From: an uncultured Christensenellaceae bacterium
GTDB taxonomy: Bacteria; Bacillota; Clostridia; Christensenellales; Borkfalkiaceae
Direction of reading: 5' to 3'
NCBI GenBank assembly: GCA_910588685.1
Contig: CAJUPX010000003.1
Span: forward strand, 48,093 to 112,092
Length of the DNA stretch: 64,000 nucleotides
The notes beneath the pieces were generated by a model. It was given only the letters and a program-made list of their open reading frames with translations. It was not told the DNA's origin and did not search any database. A program made the position numbers and the translations under genes. This document shows, one piece after another, positions 44,195 through 53,817 of the stretch. The stretch's first letter is position 1, and every line of letters begins with the position of its first letter.

Positions 44195-46366
44195 TTATTT
44201 AACGGCTTTTATGTGCCACGTCCAGGCTCCGTAATCAGGTAACCGGGGAAAAAGTATGCCGGCGCAGCAAAGCGCTTTACCGCTTGCAGTAATGCCGAGT
44301 TCTTCAATTATGTAAGTTTTATCTTCCGCAAGTCCGTTAAGCTTCAAAATTCTGTTTCTGTCCGCAGGGTCGCCACGGAAGCGTTCGCCCGCTACATATG
44401 CGGACATTTTATCCTTACCGACAATCATTACGCAAAAATAATTGTCATCAAACGGGTTAGAAAGTCTGTACAAATCGCCTTTCAGAACAAGTTCGTCGAT
44501 TTTTTTATAATCGGCTATTTGTTTGACTACCTGTTCTTTTTCCTGTTCGGAAATTTTTGAAAGGTCAATCTCATAACCTGTTGCGCCGAGTGAAGCTATA
44601 ACTCCGCGCGTATTGAAAGGCGTGACGCGCTGCGTCTGGTGGTTGGGACATACAGACACGTGGCAGCTCATTGCCGAAACAGGATAGCATATAGACGTAC
44701 CCCACTGAATTTTTGTACGCTCGTATCCGTCCGTGTCGTCGCTCGTCCAGATTTGCGGAAAATAATATAACACACCCGCGTCAAATCTTCCGCCGCCGCC
44801 TGCACACCCCTCAAAAAATACTCCCGGAAATGCCGTTGTGAGCCTTTCCGCAAGCTTATAAGTACCTAAAATAAAACGGTGGGCAAACTCTCCCTGTCTG
44901 TCTGCCGGGAGCTTTTGAGAATAAAATTCCGTAAGCGTTCTGTTAAAATCCCATTTTACATAAGAAATATCATTTTCTAAAAGAATTTTGCTTACAGCAT
45001 TGAATATATAATCTACTATTTCACTGCGGGTCATATCGAGAACAAGCTGATTTCGTCCGCGCGCCGGTTTCGTACCTGTTTTACAAACCGCCCAATCCGG
45101 ATGAGCGCGGAACAGATCGCTGTCCTCTGATATCATTTCAGGCTCGAACCAAAGCCCGAATTTAAGTCCGTTATGTTTGCAGCGGTCAATTACGGCTTTT
45201 AGTCCGCCTTTTAATTTGTTTTGATTTGCATACCAGTCGCCAAGCCCGGAATTATCGCCGTCGCGCTTGCCAAACCAACCGTCGTCCAGAACAAAGGTAT
45301 CTATTCCGAGCGCCGCCGCCTCGCCAATAATATTAAAAAGCTTTTGATTGTCAAAATCAAAATACGTTGCTTCCCAGTTGTTGACGACTATCGGTCGGCG
45401 CGCATAGACTTTATCGGGCGCGATAATCTGTTCGCGTAAAAAGTCTGAAAAAGAACGCGAAAGTCCTCCTATCCCTTCGTCGGAATAGCAAATCACTGCC
45501 TGCGGGGTTTCAAAATACTCGCCCGAAACAAGATGCCAGTTAAAATTAAAGTCGTTTATTCCACCCTGCAACCTTAAAAATCCGTTGTTGGATATTTCTG
45601 CGGTAAGCGCATAATTCCCGCTGTAAACAAGCTGAACACCGTAACATTCACCTGTTTCCTCGTCGCAGTTTTCGGCAAGTATACCCATAAACGGGTGCAG
45701 TTGATGCGACGAAACGCCGCGTAACGTTTGCAGCCTGGTAATTCCGTGTCCGAGGTGCGTAACTTCAACCTCTCTTTCCTTTGCCCAGTTTCCGTGCAAG
45801 CGCATAATGCGGTAATTTCTTTCTGGCAGTTTGGTACAAAATGAAAAGGCTCTGTTTATTTTTAATGTTTCACTGCCCGTATTTTTTATACGGATGTTGC
45901 GCACAAGAGTGTTTAAATTATCCCAGACCGTGTAGTTTAAAACTAATTCTACAGGTGAAAAATCGTCTTTTAAGGTAATTTCCAACGTCTGCCCGCCACG
46001 CCTCGAATGCGGCATATCTTTTATTTCGGGCACACCGCAATAAATTCTGTATGACAAATATCTGAATCTGCTCATTGCCGAGCCGTCACTCCGGGTATAC
46101 AAAACGGTCGGCTCGCGGTAGTCGCCTCTTCCGTAAAATCCGCATTCCGACGGCATACCGTCAAACAACATATCCATATTTATACTGTCAGGGTCGGGAC
46201 TGACCGTATTACCTATATGACCGATAAGATAACCGACGTCATTATCAGCTATTTTTGCGCCGTAGTAGAGATTTTGTAAGAATCCGGCACGGTTCACATA
46301 CAGAGCATACGTAAAATCTTTACCGGTCAGAATAAAACTTTTCCGCTGATTATCGTATTTTATCAT
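44195..46366 (-). CDS. GH36 alpha-galactosidase
   Basis: This 723-residue family 36 enzyme removes alpha-1,6-galactose from raffinose-type sugars or galactomannan. It has an N-terminal beta-supersandwich (about 1-320), a TIM barrel with LDDGWFGKRD, the nucleophile motif VKWDFNR and the acid/base WTSDDTDGYER, and a C-terminal beta domain. There is no signal peptide. It follows the PfkB-type kinase by three bases. The pair may handle galactose-containing sugars separately from the large operon. Confidence 0.95.
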   Translation of the reverse strand: MIKYDNQRKSFILTGKDFTYALYVNRAGFLQNLYYGAKIADNDVGYLIGHIGNTVSPDPDSINMDMLFDGMPSECGFYGRGDYREPTVLYTRSDGSAMSRFRYLSYRIYCGVPEIKDMPHSRRGGQTLEITLKDDFSPVELVLNYTVWDNLNTLVRNIRIKNTGSETLKINRAFSFCTKLPERNYRIMRLHGNWAKEREVEVTHLGHGITRLQTLRGVSSHQLHPFMGILAENCDEETGECYGVQLVYSGNYALTAEISNNGFLRLQGGINDFNFNWHLVSGEYFETPQAVICYSDEGIGGLSRSFSDFLREQIIAPDKVYARRPIVVNNWEATYFDFDNQKLFNIIGEAAALGIDTFVLDDGWFGKRDGDNSGLGDWYANQNKLKGGLKAVIDRCKHNGLKFGLWFEPEMISEDSDLFRAHPDWAVCKTGTKPARGRNQLVLDMTRSEIVDYIFNAVSKILLENDISYVKWDFNRTLTEFYSQKLPADRQGEFAHRFILGTYKLAERLTTAFPGVFFEGCAGGGGRFDAGVLYYFPQIWTSDDTDGYERTKIQWGTSICYPVSAMSCHVSVCPNHQTQRVTPFNTRGVIASLGATGYEIDLSKISEQEKEQVVKQIADYKKIDELVLKGDLYRLSNPFDDNYFCVMIVGKDKMSAYVAGERFRGDPADRNRILKLNGLAEDKTYIIEELGITASGKALCCAGILFPRLPDYGAWTWHIKAVK

Positions 46367-46369
46367 AAT

Positions 46370-47296
46370 TTAATTAATTTCTTTAACCGTTAACGCGGAT
46401 AAAATTTCTTCGTACTTTTCCTTTTTAAAGGAAATGCTGTCGGGCGAAGTAATAGCCGCCGTTCCCGCCGCAACGCCCTGCCGTAAGATATCTTTGAGAG
46501 GCGCGCCTTTTACAAGCGCGTTAGACGCGGCTGCAACCATACCGTCGCCCGCGCCGATAGTGGAATTCATTGCAACGTTTATCGACTTGCAGTAATAGTT
46601 TTTGCTGCCGTCGGTTATAACCGCTCCCTGTTTTCCGAGCGAAAGTAAAACGCGCTTTGCACCCATATCCAAAAGCTTATAACAGCTTTTTAACATTGTT
46701 TCTTTACTGTCGAGTCTGACTTTGAGTGTTCTTTCAATTTCGCCTATGTTCGGCTTTATAAGGTCAACGCCTGTTTTTAGCGATTCTATTAGCCTTGCGC
46801 CCTCCGTATCCACTATCTTTTTTACTCCGGCAGGCACGAGTTTTAGAATTTCAGCGTAATAATCGGGCGACATATTTTTTGCAAGACTTCCCGAAACTTC
46901 CAACGCTTCGCAATCGGCAACATACAGCTTAATAAGCTGCAAAAGCTCCGCCTGCTTTTCATTGCTTATTTCGGGGCTGACGTCGTCCACTTCGGTCAGC
47001 ATAGACTTATGGTCTATAAATTTATAGTTTTCCCTCACCCTGCCTTTGTTCCAGACAAATTTATAAGGCACGCCCTCTTTGTGCAAAGCCTGCTCAAACT
47101 GGTTACCGTTTATTTCGTACATAAAACCCGTGGCAAACACGTCGGCTCTCAATCTCGCCAAGCCCATTGCCACGTTCATTGCTTTTCCCGTAAAAAATAT
47201 TCTTTTGTTGAGTATTTTCTGGCTCATTCCCACGTTAAGTGAATGCACCTCTATATTTACGTCTATGCAAGGACTTAAACACACGGTCAAAATCAT
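46370..47296 (-). CDS. hexose-phosphate kinase, PfkB family (1-phosphofructokinase/LacC type)
   Basis: This 308-residue kinase of the FruK/LacC subgroup has the N-terminal TVCLSPCIDV strand, FTGKAMNVA (about 35-43) and the catalytic GAGDGMVAA motif near residue 250. LacC phosphorylates tagatose-6-phosphate and FruK phosphorylates fructose-1-phosphate; the pairing with GH36 and the lack of a PTS gene make the tagatose or another hexose-phosphate route possible but unproven. It has its own ribosome binding site (AAGGG), and the pfkA terminator precedes it. Confidence 0.85.
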   Translation of the reverse strand: MILTVCLSPCIDVNIEVHSLNVGMSQKILNKRIFFTGKAMNVAMGLARLRADVFATGFMYEINGNQFEQALHKEGVPYKFVWNKGRVRENYKFIDHKSMLTEVDDVSPEISNEKQAELLQLIKLYVADCEALEVSGSLAKNMSPDYYAEILKLVPAGVKKIVDTEGARLIESLKTGVDLIKPNIGEIERTLKVRLDSKETMLKSCYKLLDMGAKRVLLSLGKQGAVITDGSKNYYCKSINVAMNSTIGAGDGMVAAASNALVKGAPLKDILRQGVAAGTAAITSPDSISFKKEKYEEILSALTVKEIN

Positions 47297-47323
47297 ATAG
47301 TTTTCCCTTTTTTAATAATTGAC

Positions 47324-47350
47324 AAAAAAATACCGCTTATAAAAGCGGTA
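47324..47350 (-). terminator. terminator of pfkA
   Basis: TACCGCTT (47331-47338) and AAGCGGTA (47343-47350) form a perfect 8-bp stem with a 4-base loop and a TTTTTTT tail on the minus strand, directly after the pfkA stop. Confidence 0.9.
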
Positions 47351-47355
47351 CGCGT

Positions 47356-48318
47356 TTACAGTGAAATCATTTGAAGCGTTTCGTAGAGTTCGTAATTAAA
47401 TTTCTTTTTCATACTTACCGCTTCTATTATATCCATATCGATAATTTCGTTCCGGCGTATTCCGACCACTCTGTTTCCTATACCGTCGTTTAAAAGTCTT
47501 ACGGCTTTATTACCGAACTGCGCCGCAAGCATTCTGTCCGCCATAGACGGCGAACCGCCGCGCTGAATATGTCCTATTGTTGTAGGACGAACGGAATATG
47601 TAGTTACCGACTGAAGCTGCTTTGCAAATTCCTCGGAAGTGCAAACACCCTCCGCAACAACGATAATGTTGGAGTGTTTGCCGTTTGCGCGGGAACGATT
47701 AATTTTCATTACGATATCGTCGAGGTCAAATACAACCTCGGGCACTACTATAATTTCGGCTCCGCTTGCAATGCCTGCAAATAAAGCTATATCTCCGCAA
47801 CGTCTGCCCATAACTTCCACAACGGAAATTCTCTCGTGCGAGGTCATAGTATCGCGAAGCTTATTAATAACGTCGATACAGGTGTTTACCGCAGTATCGA
47901 AGCCGAGCGTGTAGTCGGTGTATTCAAGGTCATTGTCGATAGTTCCGGGTATGCCGATAGTGGGCACTCCGTACTCTTCCGAAAGACATTTTGCACCGCG
48001 GAAAGAACCGTCCCCGCCTATAACGACGAGTCCGTCTATTCCCCTTGCTTCAAGCGTGGAAACGGCTTTTTTCTGACCGGCTTTCGTTAGCATTTCAAGG
48101 CAGCGCGCCGTTCTGAGCTTAGTACCGCCGCGCTGAACAATATCGGATACCGAACGCATTTCTAAAGGTATCATATCGTCGTCGATAAGACCCTGGTAAC
48201 CGCGGTTAACGCCGTATACTTCCATACCGAAATAAATCGCCGTTCTGACAACCGCCCTGATGCACGCATTCATTCCGGGTGCGTCACCGCCACTTGTAAG
48301 TAAGCCTATTCTTTTCAT
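47356..48318 (-). CDS. pfkA: ATP-dependent 6-phosphofructokinase
   Basis: This 320-residue glycolytic enzyme phosphorylates fructose-6-phosphate. GGDAPGMNA (11-19), IGGDGSFRGA (the glycine after GGD favours ATP over pyrophosphate), PGTIDND with catalytic Asp, and MGRRCGD are intact. The frame is open to 48369 but ATG at 48318 has TAGGAGG and begins MKRIGLLTSGG, the family norm. It has its own promoter downstream of dnaE, a common Bacillota arrangement. Confidence 0.97.
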   Translation of the reverse strand: MKRIGLLTSGGDAPGMNACIRAVVRTAIYFGMEVYGVNRGYQGLIDDDMIPLEMRSVSDIVQRGGTKLRTARCLEMLTKAGQKKAVSTLEARGIDGLVVIGGDGSFRGAKCLSEEYGVPTIGIPGTIDNDLEYTDYTLGFDTAVNTCIDVINKLRDTMTSHERISVVEVMGRRCGDIALFAGIASGAEIIVVPEVVFDLDDIVMKINRSRANGKHSNIIVVAEGVCTSEEFAKQLQSVTTYSVRPTTIGHIQRGGSPSMADRMLAAQFGNKAVRLLNDGIGNRVVGIRRNEIIDMDIIEAVSMKKKFNYELYETLQMISL

Positions 48319-48395
48319 ACTTAAACCTCCTAACGGATAATTCAAAAATCCTTTCGCGCGGCCAAACAACTTTTATCATTTCTTCCCGAATATAT

Positions 48396-48424
48396 ATTAT
48401 AACAAACTAATCTATAAATTTCAA
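48396..48424 (-). promoter_or_regulatory. promoter of pfkA
   Basis: On the minus strand TTGAAA (48424-48419), a 17-bp spacer and TATAAT (48401-48396). This close sigma-A match lies in the dnaE-pfkA gap. Confidence 0.75.
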
Positions 48425-48464
48425 CCGTTTGACAGAAATTTTACAAATTATTTAAATTTAGTTT

Positions 48465-51400
48465 TTAAATATATTTAATGTCGTTATCCCGGAGGAATAA
48501 AGCGAGTTCGGCAACAAGCCCTCTGCAATAATTGACACCCGCAGGCAAAACGTATCTTTTCTGTCCGCGTACTATTTTGCAAACAGTGCCGCCCTCATAA
48601 TTTGAAAGCGTATTTACAAGTTCCGAAAACTCCGCATCGTTAAGCGCCGAAGCGTTCAGCCATAACACCGCGCTCGCGGTAGCTTCGGCAGACTGCTGTT
48701 TTCCTAAATCCGGAGTACTAACCTCAACCGCCTGTAAATCGTCCACAATACAGGTTATGCTGCCGTCAGAATCAAAATCGAGCTTTCCCCTTAGCTTTAC
48801 AATTTTATCAACCGCAAGAACCGAGCTGACTTTTTCATACAGATTAGGAAAACATACGCATTCAAGACTGCCTCTTGTATCTTCAACCGTGATAAACGCC
48901 ATAAATGCGCCGGTACGCTTTGTGGTGGTACGCCTGAACGAGCTTATAATTCCGCCCATTGTAATTGTCATACCGTCCTGCAATGAGTTGTAAGTGCGGT
49001 TACCCTCTTCATCTTCAACAAAATCGCTCAATAACGAGCAGTCGAAGTCACACCCGGCTATATTATCCCTGAATTTTTCAAACGGGTGGCCGCTTACGTA
49101 AATGCCCAGAACTTCCTTTTCTTTTGAAAGTTTTTCGTGCACGTCGAGTTCCGGTATATCGGGGTATTCCACTTCGAGCTTGTCCGGCTCGAAAAAATCC
49201 CCGAATAAGCTGAGCTGATTGCTGCTGCGCTGTTTATTAATCGCCTTTGCCCGTGCGCAGAGCGGCTCGTATACGGCTGCAAGCTGGGAACGCTTTACTC
49301 CCATTTCATCAAACGCACCGGAGTAAATAAGCCCCTCGATAAGGCGTGAATTGAGTACTTTATCCTTATCGCTGTCTTTAAACGCTATACAGCGCGTTAT
49401 AAAGTCGGAAAAGTCCTTGAATGCACCGTTGCGCGTACGTTCTTCTATTATCCCGTCTATTACCGCCTGCCCAACGCCTTTAAGGGCGGACAACCCGAAA
49501 CGTACGCCGTCGTTTTCAACCTTGAACATTGAATAACTCTTATTGATATCTGGCGGAAAAACCTTGTATTTTTTCTCTTTCAAATATAAAACATACTTGG
49601 TAATTTCCTCTATTTTATTGAGCCTGTTATTCAGGATTGCGCAGATGAATTCTTTACAGTAATATTTTTTAAGCCACGCTGTCTGATATGCAAGCGTTGC
49701 ATAAGCCGCTGCGTGAGATTTGTTGAACGCGTAAGAAGCAAAGCCCTCCATATCACCGAAAATCTTGTTTGCCGTTTCTTCAGAAATATCGTTATTAATA
49801 CAGCCGTGTATGGGACTGTTGTTTATATCGCTTATGCCGCCGAAAATAAATTTTTCCTTTTGCGCCATAAGCGTTTTTTTATCTTTTTTACCCATTGCCC
49901 TGCGAACTAAATCCGCTTCGCCGAGCGAAAAGCCCGCAAGGTCCTGGAATATCTGCATTACCTGCTCCTGATAGACGGGAATGCCGTAAGTAACCTTTAA
50001 AATCTTTTCTTCCTGCGGACAGTCATAGGCGATTTTTTCAATGCCGTGTTTTCTGTTACAGAACGAGTCTATAAATTTCATAGGACCGGGACGGTAAAGA
50101 GAAACGCCCGCTATAAGGTCCTCGAGAGTGTCGGGACGAAGCTGTTTCATAAACCTCTTCATCCCCCCGGCTTCGAGCTGGAACACACCGTCAGTATCGC
50201 CTTCGGCTATAATGGAGTACGCGCCCGCGTCTTCGTATCCAATTTTTGTAAAATCTATATCCCGGTTAAAATCCTCTTTAATGTAATCTACGCACTTTTT
50301 AATATCCGTAAGGGTTACAAGCGCCAGGAAGTCCATTTTGAGCATTCCGAGCGCCTCTATTTCCTTTGCCACAAACTGGGTGGTTATATCCTCGCCGTTG
50401 CGCGAAAGCGGCACGTTGTCGGCAATCCGCTTCTGACAGATAACTACGCCGGCGGCGTGCATACCCGTCTGGCGCGGCATACCCTCGATTTTAAGCGCCA
50501 TATCTATGACCCTGTGCAGAGCTTCGTCCGTTTCGTAATAATTGCAGAACTCGCTGTTGCGGACGGAACGGAGATCGTTGTATTTCTGCTCGAGGTCAGC
50601 CCTTTTGTCTTCGTCGGTTTCAGCTTCGAATTTGGCTTTGGCGGCGGCTAACCTCCTGCCCAAAAGGTCGCTGATCGACGTTTTTCCGTCCATTATCTTT
50701 GTTAATCTGTCCGTTTCGGAATAGGGCACACGCATAACGCGCCCTACGTCTTTTATGGAGTTTTTTGCAGCCATTGTGCCGAAAGTTACTATCTGGCAAA
50801 CATTTTCCCTGCCGTACTTCCGGCGTACGTATTCTATGGTTTCTTCACGCCTGTCCGTACAGAAGTCAATATCGAAGTCTGGCATAGATACGCGGTCGGG
50901 GTTCAAAAAACGCTCAAAGAGCAAATCGTATTGCAGCGGCTCAACGTCGGTTATTCCTATAGAATATGCAACGATAGAGCTTACGCCCGAGCCGCGCCCC
51001 GGACCTACCGGTATACCGTGCTCTTTAGACCAGTTTATAAAGTCCCATACTACGAGGTAATAATCGGCGTAACCCATACCGCAGATTATATCGAGCTCGT
51101 ATTTTGCCCTGTCTATCTCCTTTTGCGACAGTTTATCTCCGTAACGCTCCCGCAAGCCCTCGTTTGTCAGTTTATGCAGGTATTCCACCGCGGTCATTCC
51201 GTCCGGAGAAGTGTACATAGGGATAAGGGATTTATCCTTTATTGGGTATCCTTTTTTATCGAGATTGAATGCGGGCTCGTATACCTTGTCGGCAATAACC
51301 CGCGTATTTGAAATTGCTTTGGGCAATTCCGGAAAAAGAGCCTTCATTTCCTCCGCCGTTTTAAAATAAAATTCGTCGGTGGAAAATTTCATTCTTTTAG

Positions 51401-52082
51401 GGTCGTCAAGCTGCTTTTTCATCTGAATGCACATCAGAACATCCTGCATTTCGGCGTCGGCTTTAGTGAGATAATGCACGTCGTTAGTGGCAACGAGTTC
51501 GGCGCCGATTTCGTTTGCAAGCTTTACAAGCTGTGGCAAAATGCGCTTTTCGTCAAGAATACCGTGGTCCTGTATTTCAATATAAAAATCGTCCTTAAAA
51601 ATGTCCTGCAATTTAAGGGAAAGCGCCTTTGCGCCCTCGTAATCACCAGAAAGCAGTCTGCGCGGTATGCCGCCCGCAAGACACGCTGAAAGACATATTA
51701 CTCCTTCGCTGTGCTCCTTTAATACTTCGTAGTCGATTTTCGGTTTGTAATAAAAGCCGTCCACAAACGCTAAAGAGTCGAGCTGAACTAAGTTTTTATA
51801 TCCCGCTTTATTTTTAGCAAGTAAAATCAGGTGCTCGGATATGTTGGTTGATTTATCGTTTAAATCGTTTGTAACGTAAAATTCACAGCCTATTATGTAT
51901 TTTATCCCCGCCGAATAAGCTTTTTCGGCAAGCTGTAAAGTACCGTACATATTTCCGTGGTCGGTAATGCATACGGTGTCTATACCGTGTTGTTTACAGT
52001 GATCTATTAAACTGTCGATTTTACACGCGCCGTCTAACAGAGAATACTCTGTATGTAAATGTAAATGTACAAATTCAGTCAT
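48465..52082 (-). CDS. dnaE: DNA polymerase III alpha subunit
   Basis: This 1205-residue replicative polymerase has an N-terminal PHP domain (HLHLHTEYSLLDG, start to about residue 270), the palm with catalytic PDFDIDF near residue 400, the QTGMHAAGVVI and YRPGPM motifs, a helix-hairpin-helix region, and a C-terminal OB domain (MTMGGIISSFRR, near residue 1010-1110). It lies one base after whiA. Length and domain order match DnaE1 rather than PolC. Confidence 0.97.
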   Translation of the reverse strand: MTEFVHLHLHTEYSLLDGACKIDSLIDHCKQHGIDTVCITDHGNMYGTLQLAEKAYSAGIKYIIGCEFYVTNDLNDKSTNISEHLILLAKNKAGYKNLVQLDSLAFVDGFYYKPKIDYEVLKEHSEGVICLSACLAGGIPRRLLSGDYEGAKALSLKLQDIFKDDFYIEIQDHGILDEKRILPQLVKLANEIGAELVATNDVHYLTKADAEMQDVLMCIQMKKQLDDPKRMKFSTDEFYFKTAEEMKALFPELPKAISNTRVIADKVYEPAFNLDKKGYPIKDKSLIPMYTSPDGMTAVEYLHKLTNEGLRERYGDKLSQKEIDRAKYELDIICGMGYADYYLVVWDFINWSKEHGIPVGPGRGSGVSSIVAYSIGITDVEPLQYDLLFERFLNPDRVSMPDFDIDFCTDRREETIEYVRRKYGRENVCQIVTFGTMAAKNSIKDVGRVMRVPYSETDRLTKIMDGKTSISDLLGRRLAAAKAKFEAETDEDKRADLEQKYNDLRSVRNSEFCNYYETDEALHRVIDMALKIEGMPRQTGMHAAGVVICQKRIADNVPLSRNGEDITTQFVAKEIEALGMLKMDFLALVTLTDIKKCVDYIKEDFNRDIDFTKIGYEDAGAYSIIAEGDTDGVFQLEAGGMKRFMKQLRPDTLEDLIAGVSLYRPGPMKFIDSFCNRKHGIEKIAYDCPQEEKILKVTYGIPVYQEQVMQIFQDLAGFSLGEADLVRRAMGKKDKKTLMAQKEKFIFGGISDINNSPIHGCINNDISEETANKIFGDMEGFASYAFNKSHAAAYATLAYQTAWLKKYYCKEFICAILNNRLNKIEEITKYVLYLKEKKYKVFPPDINKSYSMFKVENDGVRFGLSALKGVGQAVIDGIIEERTRNGAFKDFSDFITRCIAFKDSDKDKVLNSRLIEGLIYSGAFDEMGVKRSQLAAVYEPLCARAKAINKQRSSNQLSLFGDFFEPDKLEVEYPDIPELDVHEKLSKEKEVLGIYVSGHPFEKFRDNIAGCDFDCSLLSDFVEDEEGNRTYNSLQDGMTITMGGIISSFRRTTTKRTGAFMAFITVEDTRGSLECVCFPNLYEKVSSVLAVDKIVKLRGKLDFDSDGSITCIVDDLQAVEVSTPDLGKQQSAEATASAVLWLNASALNDAEFSELVNTLSNYEGGTVCKIVRGQKRYVLPAGVNYCRGLVAELALFLRDNDIKYI

Positions 52083-52083
52083 A

Positions 52084-53040
52084 TTAATCCGAGCTGAGCT
52101 GAGACGCCATCTCCTGTATTTTTCTAAATCTATGGTTTAAACAACTTTTTGATATGCCGAGCCGCTGCGAAAGCTCCTGCATACTCGCGTTTGTGTCGGC
52201 AAGCCTGCCGGTAGCAACCTCGAAAAGCGGTTTTGGCAAGCGTTTTAGTCCTATTGTTTCGGAAATTATTTCTATTGCCTGCACCTGCTTAACAGAAGCC
52301 GTAAGCGTTTTATCTATGTTTGAAACAGAACAGTTGTTAACCCTGTTGGCGTTGTTGCGCAAATCTTTGGCTTCGACTACCCTGTTTAACTTTTCAAGAC
52401 ATTTTACACAGGACATTTCGTATAAAATATCTGAAATAACCTCTTTGCTCTTTACGTAAACTACGGCGTTGTCCTTTCTCGAAACCGATTTTGAAAGAAC
52501 TTCAAAGTCAAGTAATAGCTCGCAAAATCCGTTTGCCACGAGTTTATTTGAAAATACCACTTCAAAATGATATCCCGAACGGCTGTATTCTCCGCCGTCA
52601 GGCAGGGTACAGCTGCCCCCGCCCAAAAACGCGCCTTTTAAAAACGCACGCCGTCTTTCGGCTGTTTCAATTAAACCGTCGTCCAGAGAAAAAACAAGAT
52701 ATTTGCCGTCCGCGCCCTGGCGCAGAATTTTCATCTCCTTAAGCAGGTTTTCGCTGTTACCGTCAACGCATTGAAAGGCGAGCTTGTCCTTTTTAGTCAG
52801 AACGTCGAACTTAGCCCCGCTGATTTTTGGGAAAATACCGAAAGACGTTTCAAGCATATCCATAAAATACTCGCCCGTACGCTCGTTTTCGGTTACTAGC
52901 TCAAAACCGTATACTCCGCCGTAAGATATAATGCTTCCGCTCGTTCTTATGAACGCGGACAGCATTGCAAGCATTTCTCCCCTGTCTGAAACGGGCGAAG
53001 AGGTTATTTCGTTTTTTATATCCTCGGTAAAGCTCTGCAT
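52084..53040 (-). CDS. whiA: WhiA sporulation/cell-division regulator
   Basis: This 318-residue DNA-binding protein has an N-terminal LAGLIDADG-like domain (about 20-200, GAFLGGGSC) and a C-terminal helix-turn-helix (about 225-315, NRVNNCSVSNIDKT and ISKSCLNHRFRK). WhiA is conserved across Gram-positive bacteria and links division to metabolism. It abuts the PHP gene and dnaE without gaps, indicating an operon. Confidence 0.96.
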   Translation of the reverse strand: MQSFTEDIKNEITSSPVSDRGEMLAMLSAFIRTSGSIISYGGVYGFELVTENERTGEYFMDMLETSFGIFPKISGAKFDVLTKKDKLAFQCVDGNSENLLKEMKILRQGADGKYLVFSLDDGLIETAERRRAFLKGAFLGGGSCTLPDGGEYSRSGYHFEVVFSNKLVANGFCELLLDFEVLSKSVSRKDNAVVYVKSKEVISDILYEMSCVKCLEKLNRVVEAKDLRNNANRVNNCSVSNIDKTLTASVKQVQAIEIISETIGLKRLPKPLFEVATGRLADTNASMQELSQRLGISKSCLNHRFRKIQEMASQLSSD

Positions 53041-53817
53041 TTACAAATTTTTTTCCTTATATTCGGCAAATCTGAAGCGCGGCAACCTGCCGTCTATGTT
53101 GTCTATCAAATCCAACGGAATATCAGCCTCCGCCAAAAGCTCGTCCGCTATTTTCGTATCGCCGACCCTGTCCGCGGAATGAGCGTCGCTGTCTATAACG
53201 AAACGCGCGCCCGTCTGCGCCATAGAATTAAGCTCCTCGGCGGAAATATGGCGTTTTTTAGTATTTATTTCAATATAAGTACCGTAATCCGCGCAGCACT
53301 TTGCAACTTCGTTTAAATTACAGTAACATTTATAATTGATATGCGTTAAAATATCCACGGGATTATTTTTTATTACGTTTATATAAGCTTTGGTTGTATT
53401 TTCAATTACCTTTTGCGATGGTTTTTTACCGAATTTATATGCCGTGTAATTTTTGAAAAAAATATTGAACATATCCGAAAAGCTTGCAAATCTGAGCACT
53501 TCGTGGATTCCGCAAAGATAAACGTCGAAATACTTTAAATCGCTTTCTTTCATATCGGTTTTGCCGCTTATAGATATGATATTGCTCTCCATACCCATAA
53601 GTACTTTGACGCCGGTAAAATGCTCGGCTTCGTTTATTTCCGAACGCAAGTCGGAAAGTCTTTTACGTTTTAAACCGAAAAGCAGGTGGTTAAAGCCGTG
53701 GTCGGTAATCGCTATTTGTTTAAGTCCCTTATCCTTTGCCGCTTTTGCGTTTTCATAAACTGTATTTTTACCGTGTGAATACGGCGTGTGAGTGTGATAA
53801 TCAGCAGTTAAAATCAT
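53041..53817 (-). CDS. PHP-domain phosphoesterase (YcdX/histidinol phosphatase-like)
   Basis: This 258-residue PHP domain protein has the metal-binding motifs DYHTHTPYSHGK (5-16), ITDHG, H-N and DSDAHSADRVGD near the C-terminus. It forms a trinuclear metal phosphoesterase; family members include histidinol phosphatases and nucleoside phosphatases. It overlaps murB by 17 bp and abuts whiA. The natural substrate is not known. Confidence 0.88.
   Translation of the reverse strand: MILTADYHTHTPYSHGKNTVYENAKAAKDKGLKQIAITDHGFNHLLFGLKRKRLSDLRSEINEAEHFTGVKVLMGMESNIISISGKTDMKESDLKYFDVYLCGIHEVLRFASFSDMFNIFFKNYTAYKFGKKPSQKVIENTTKAYINVIKNNPVDILTHINYKCYCNLNEVAKCCADYGTYIEINTKKRHISAEELNSMAQTGARFVIDSDAHSADRVGDTKIADELLAEADIPLDLIDNIDGRLPRFRFAEYKEKNL

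Noticed and set aside
50046..50651. 201-residue plus-strand frame opposite dnaE
   Set aside because: Shadow of dnaE; no family match by eye and no upstream ribosome binding site.
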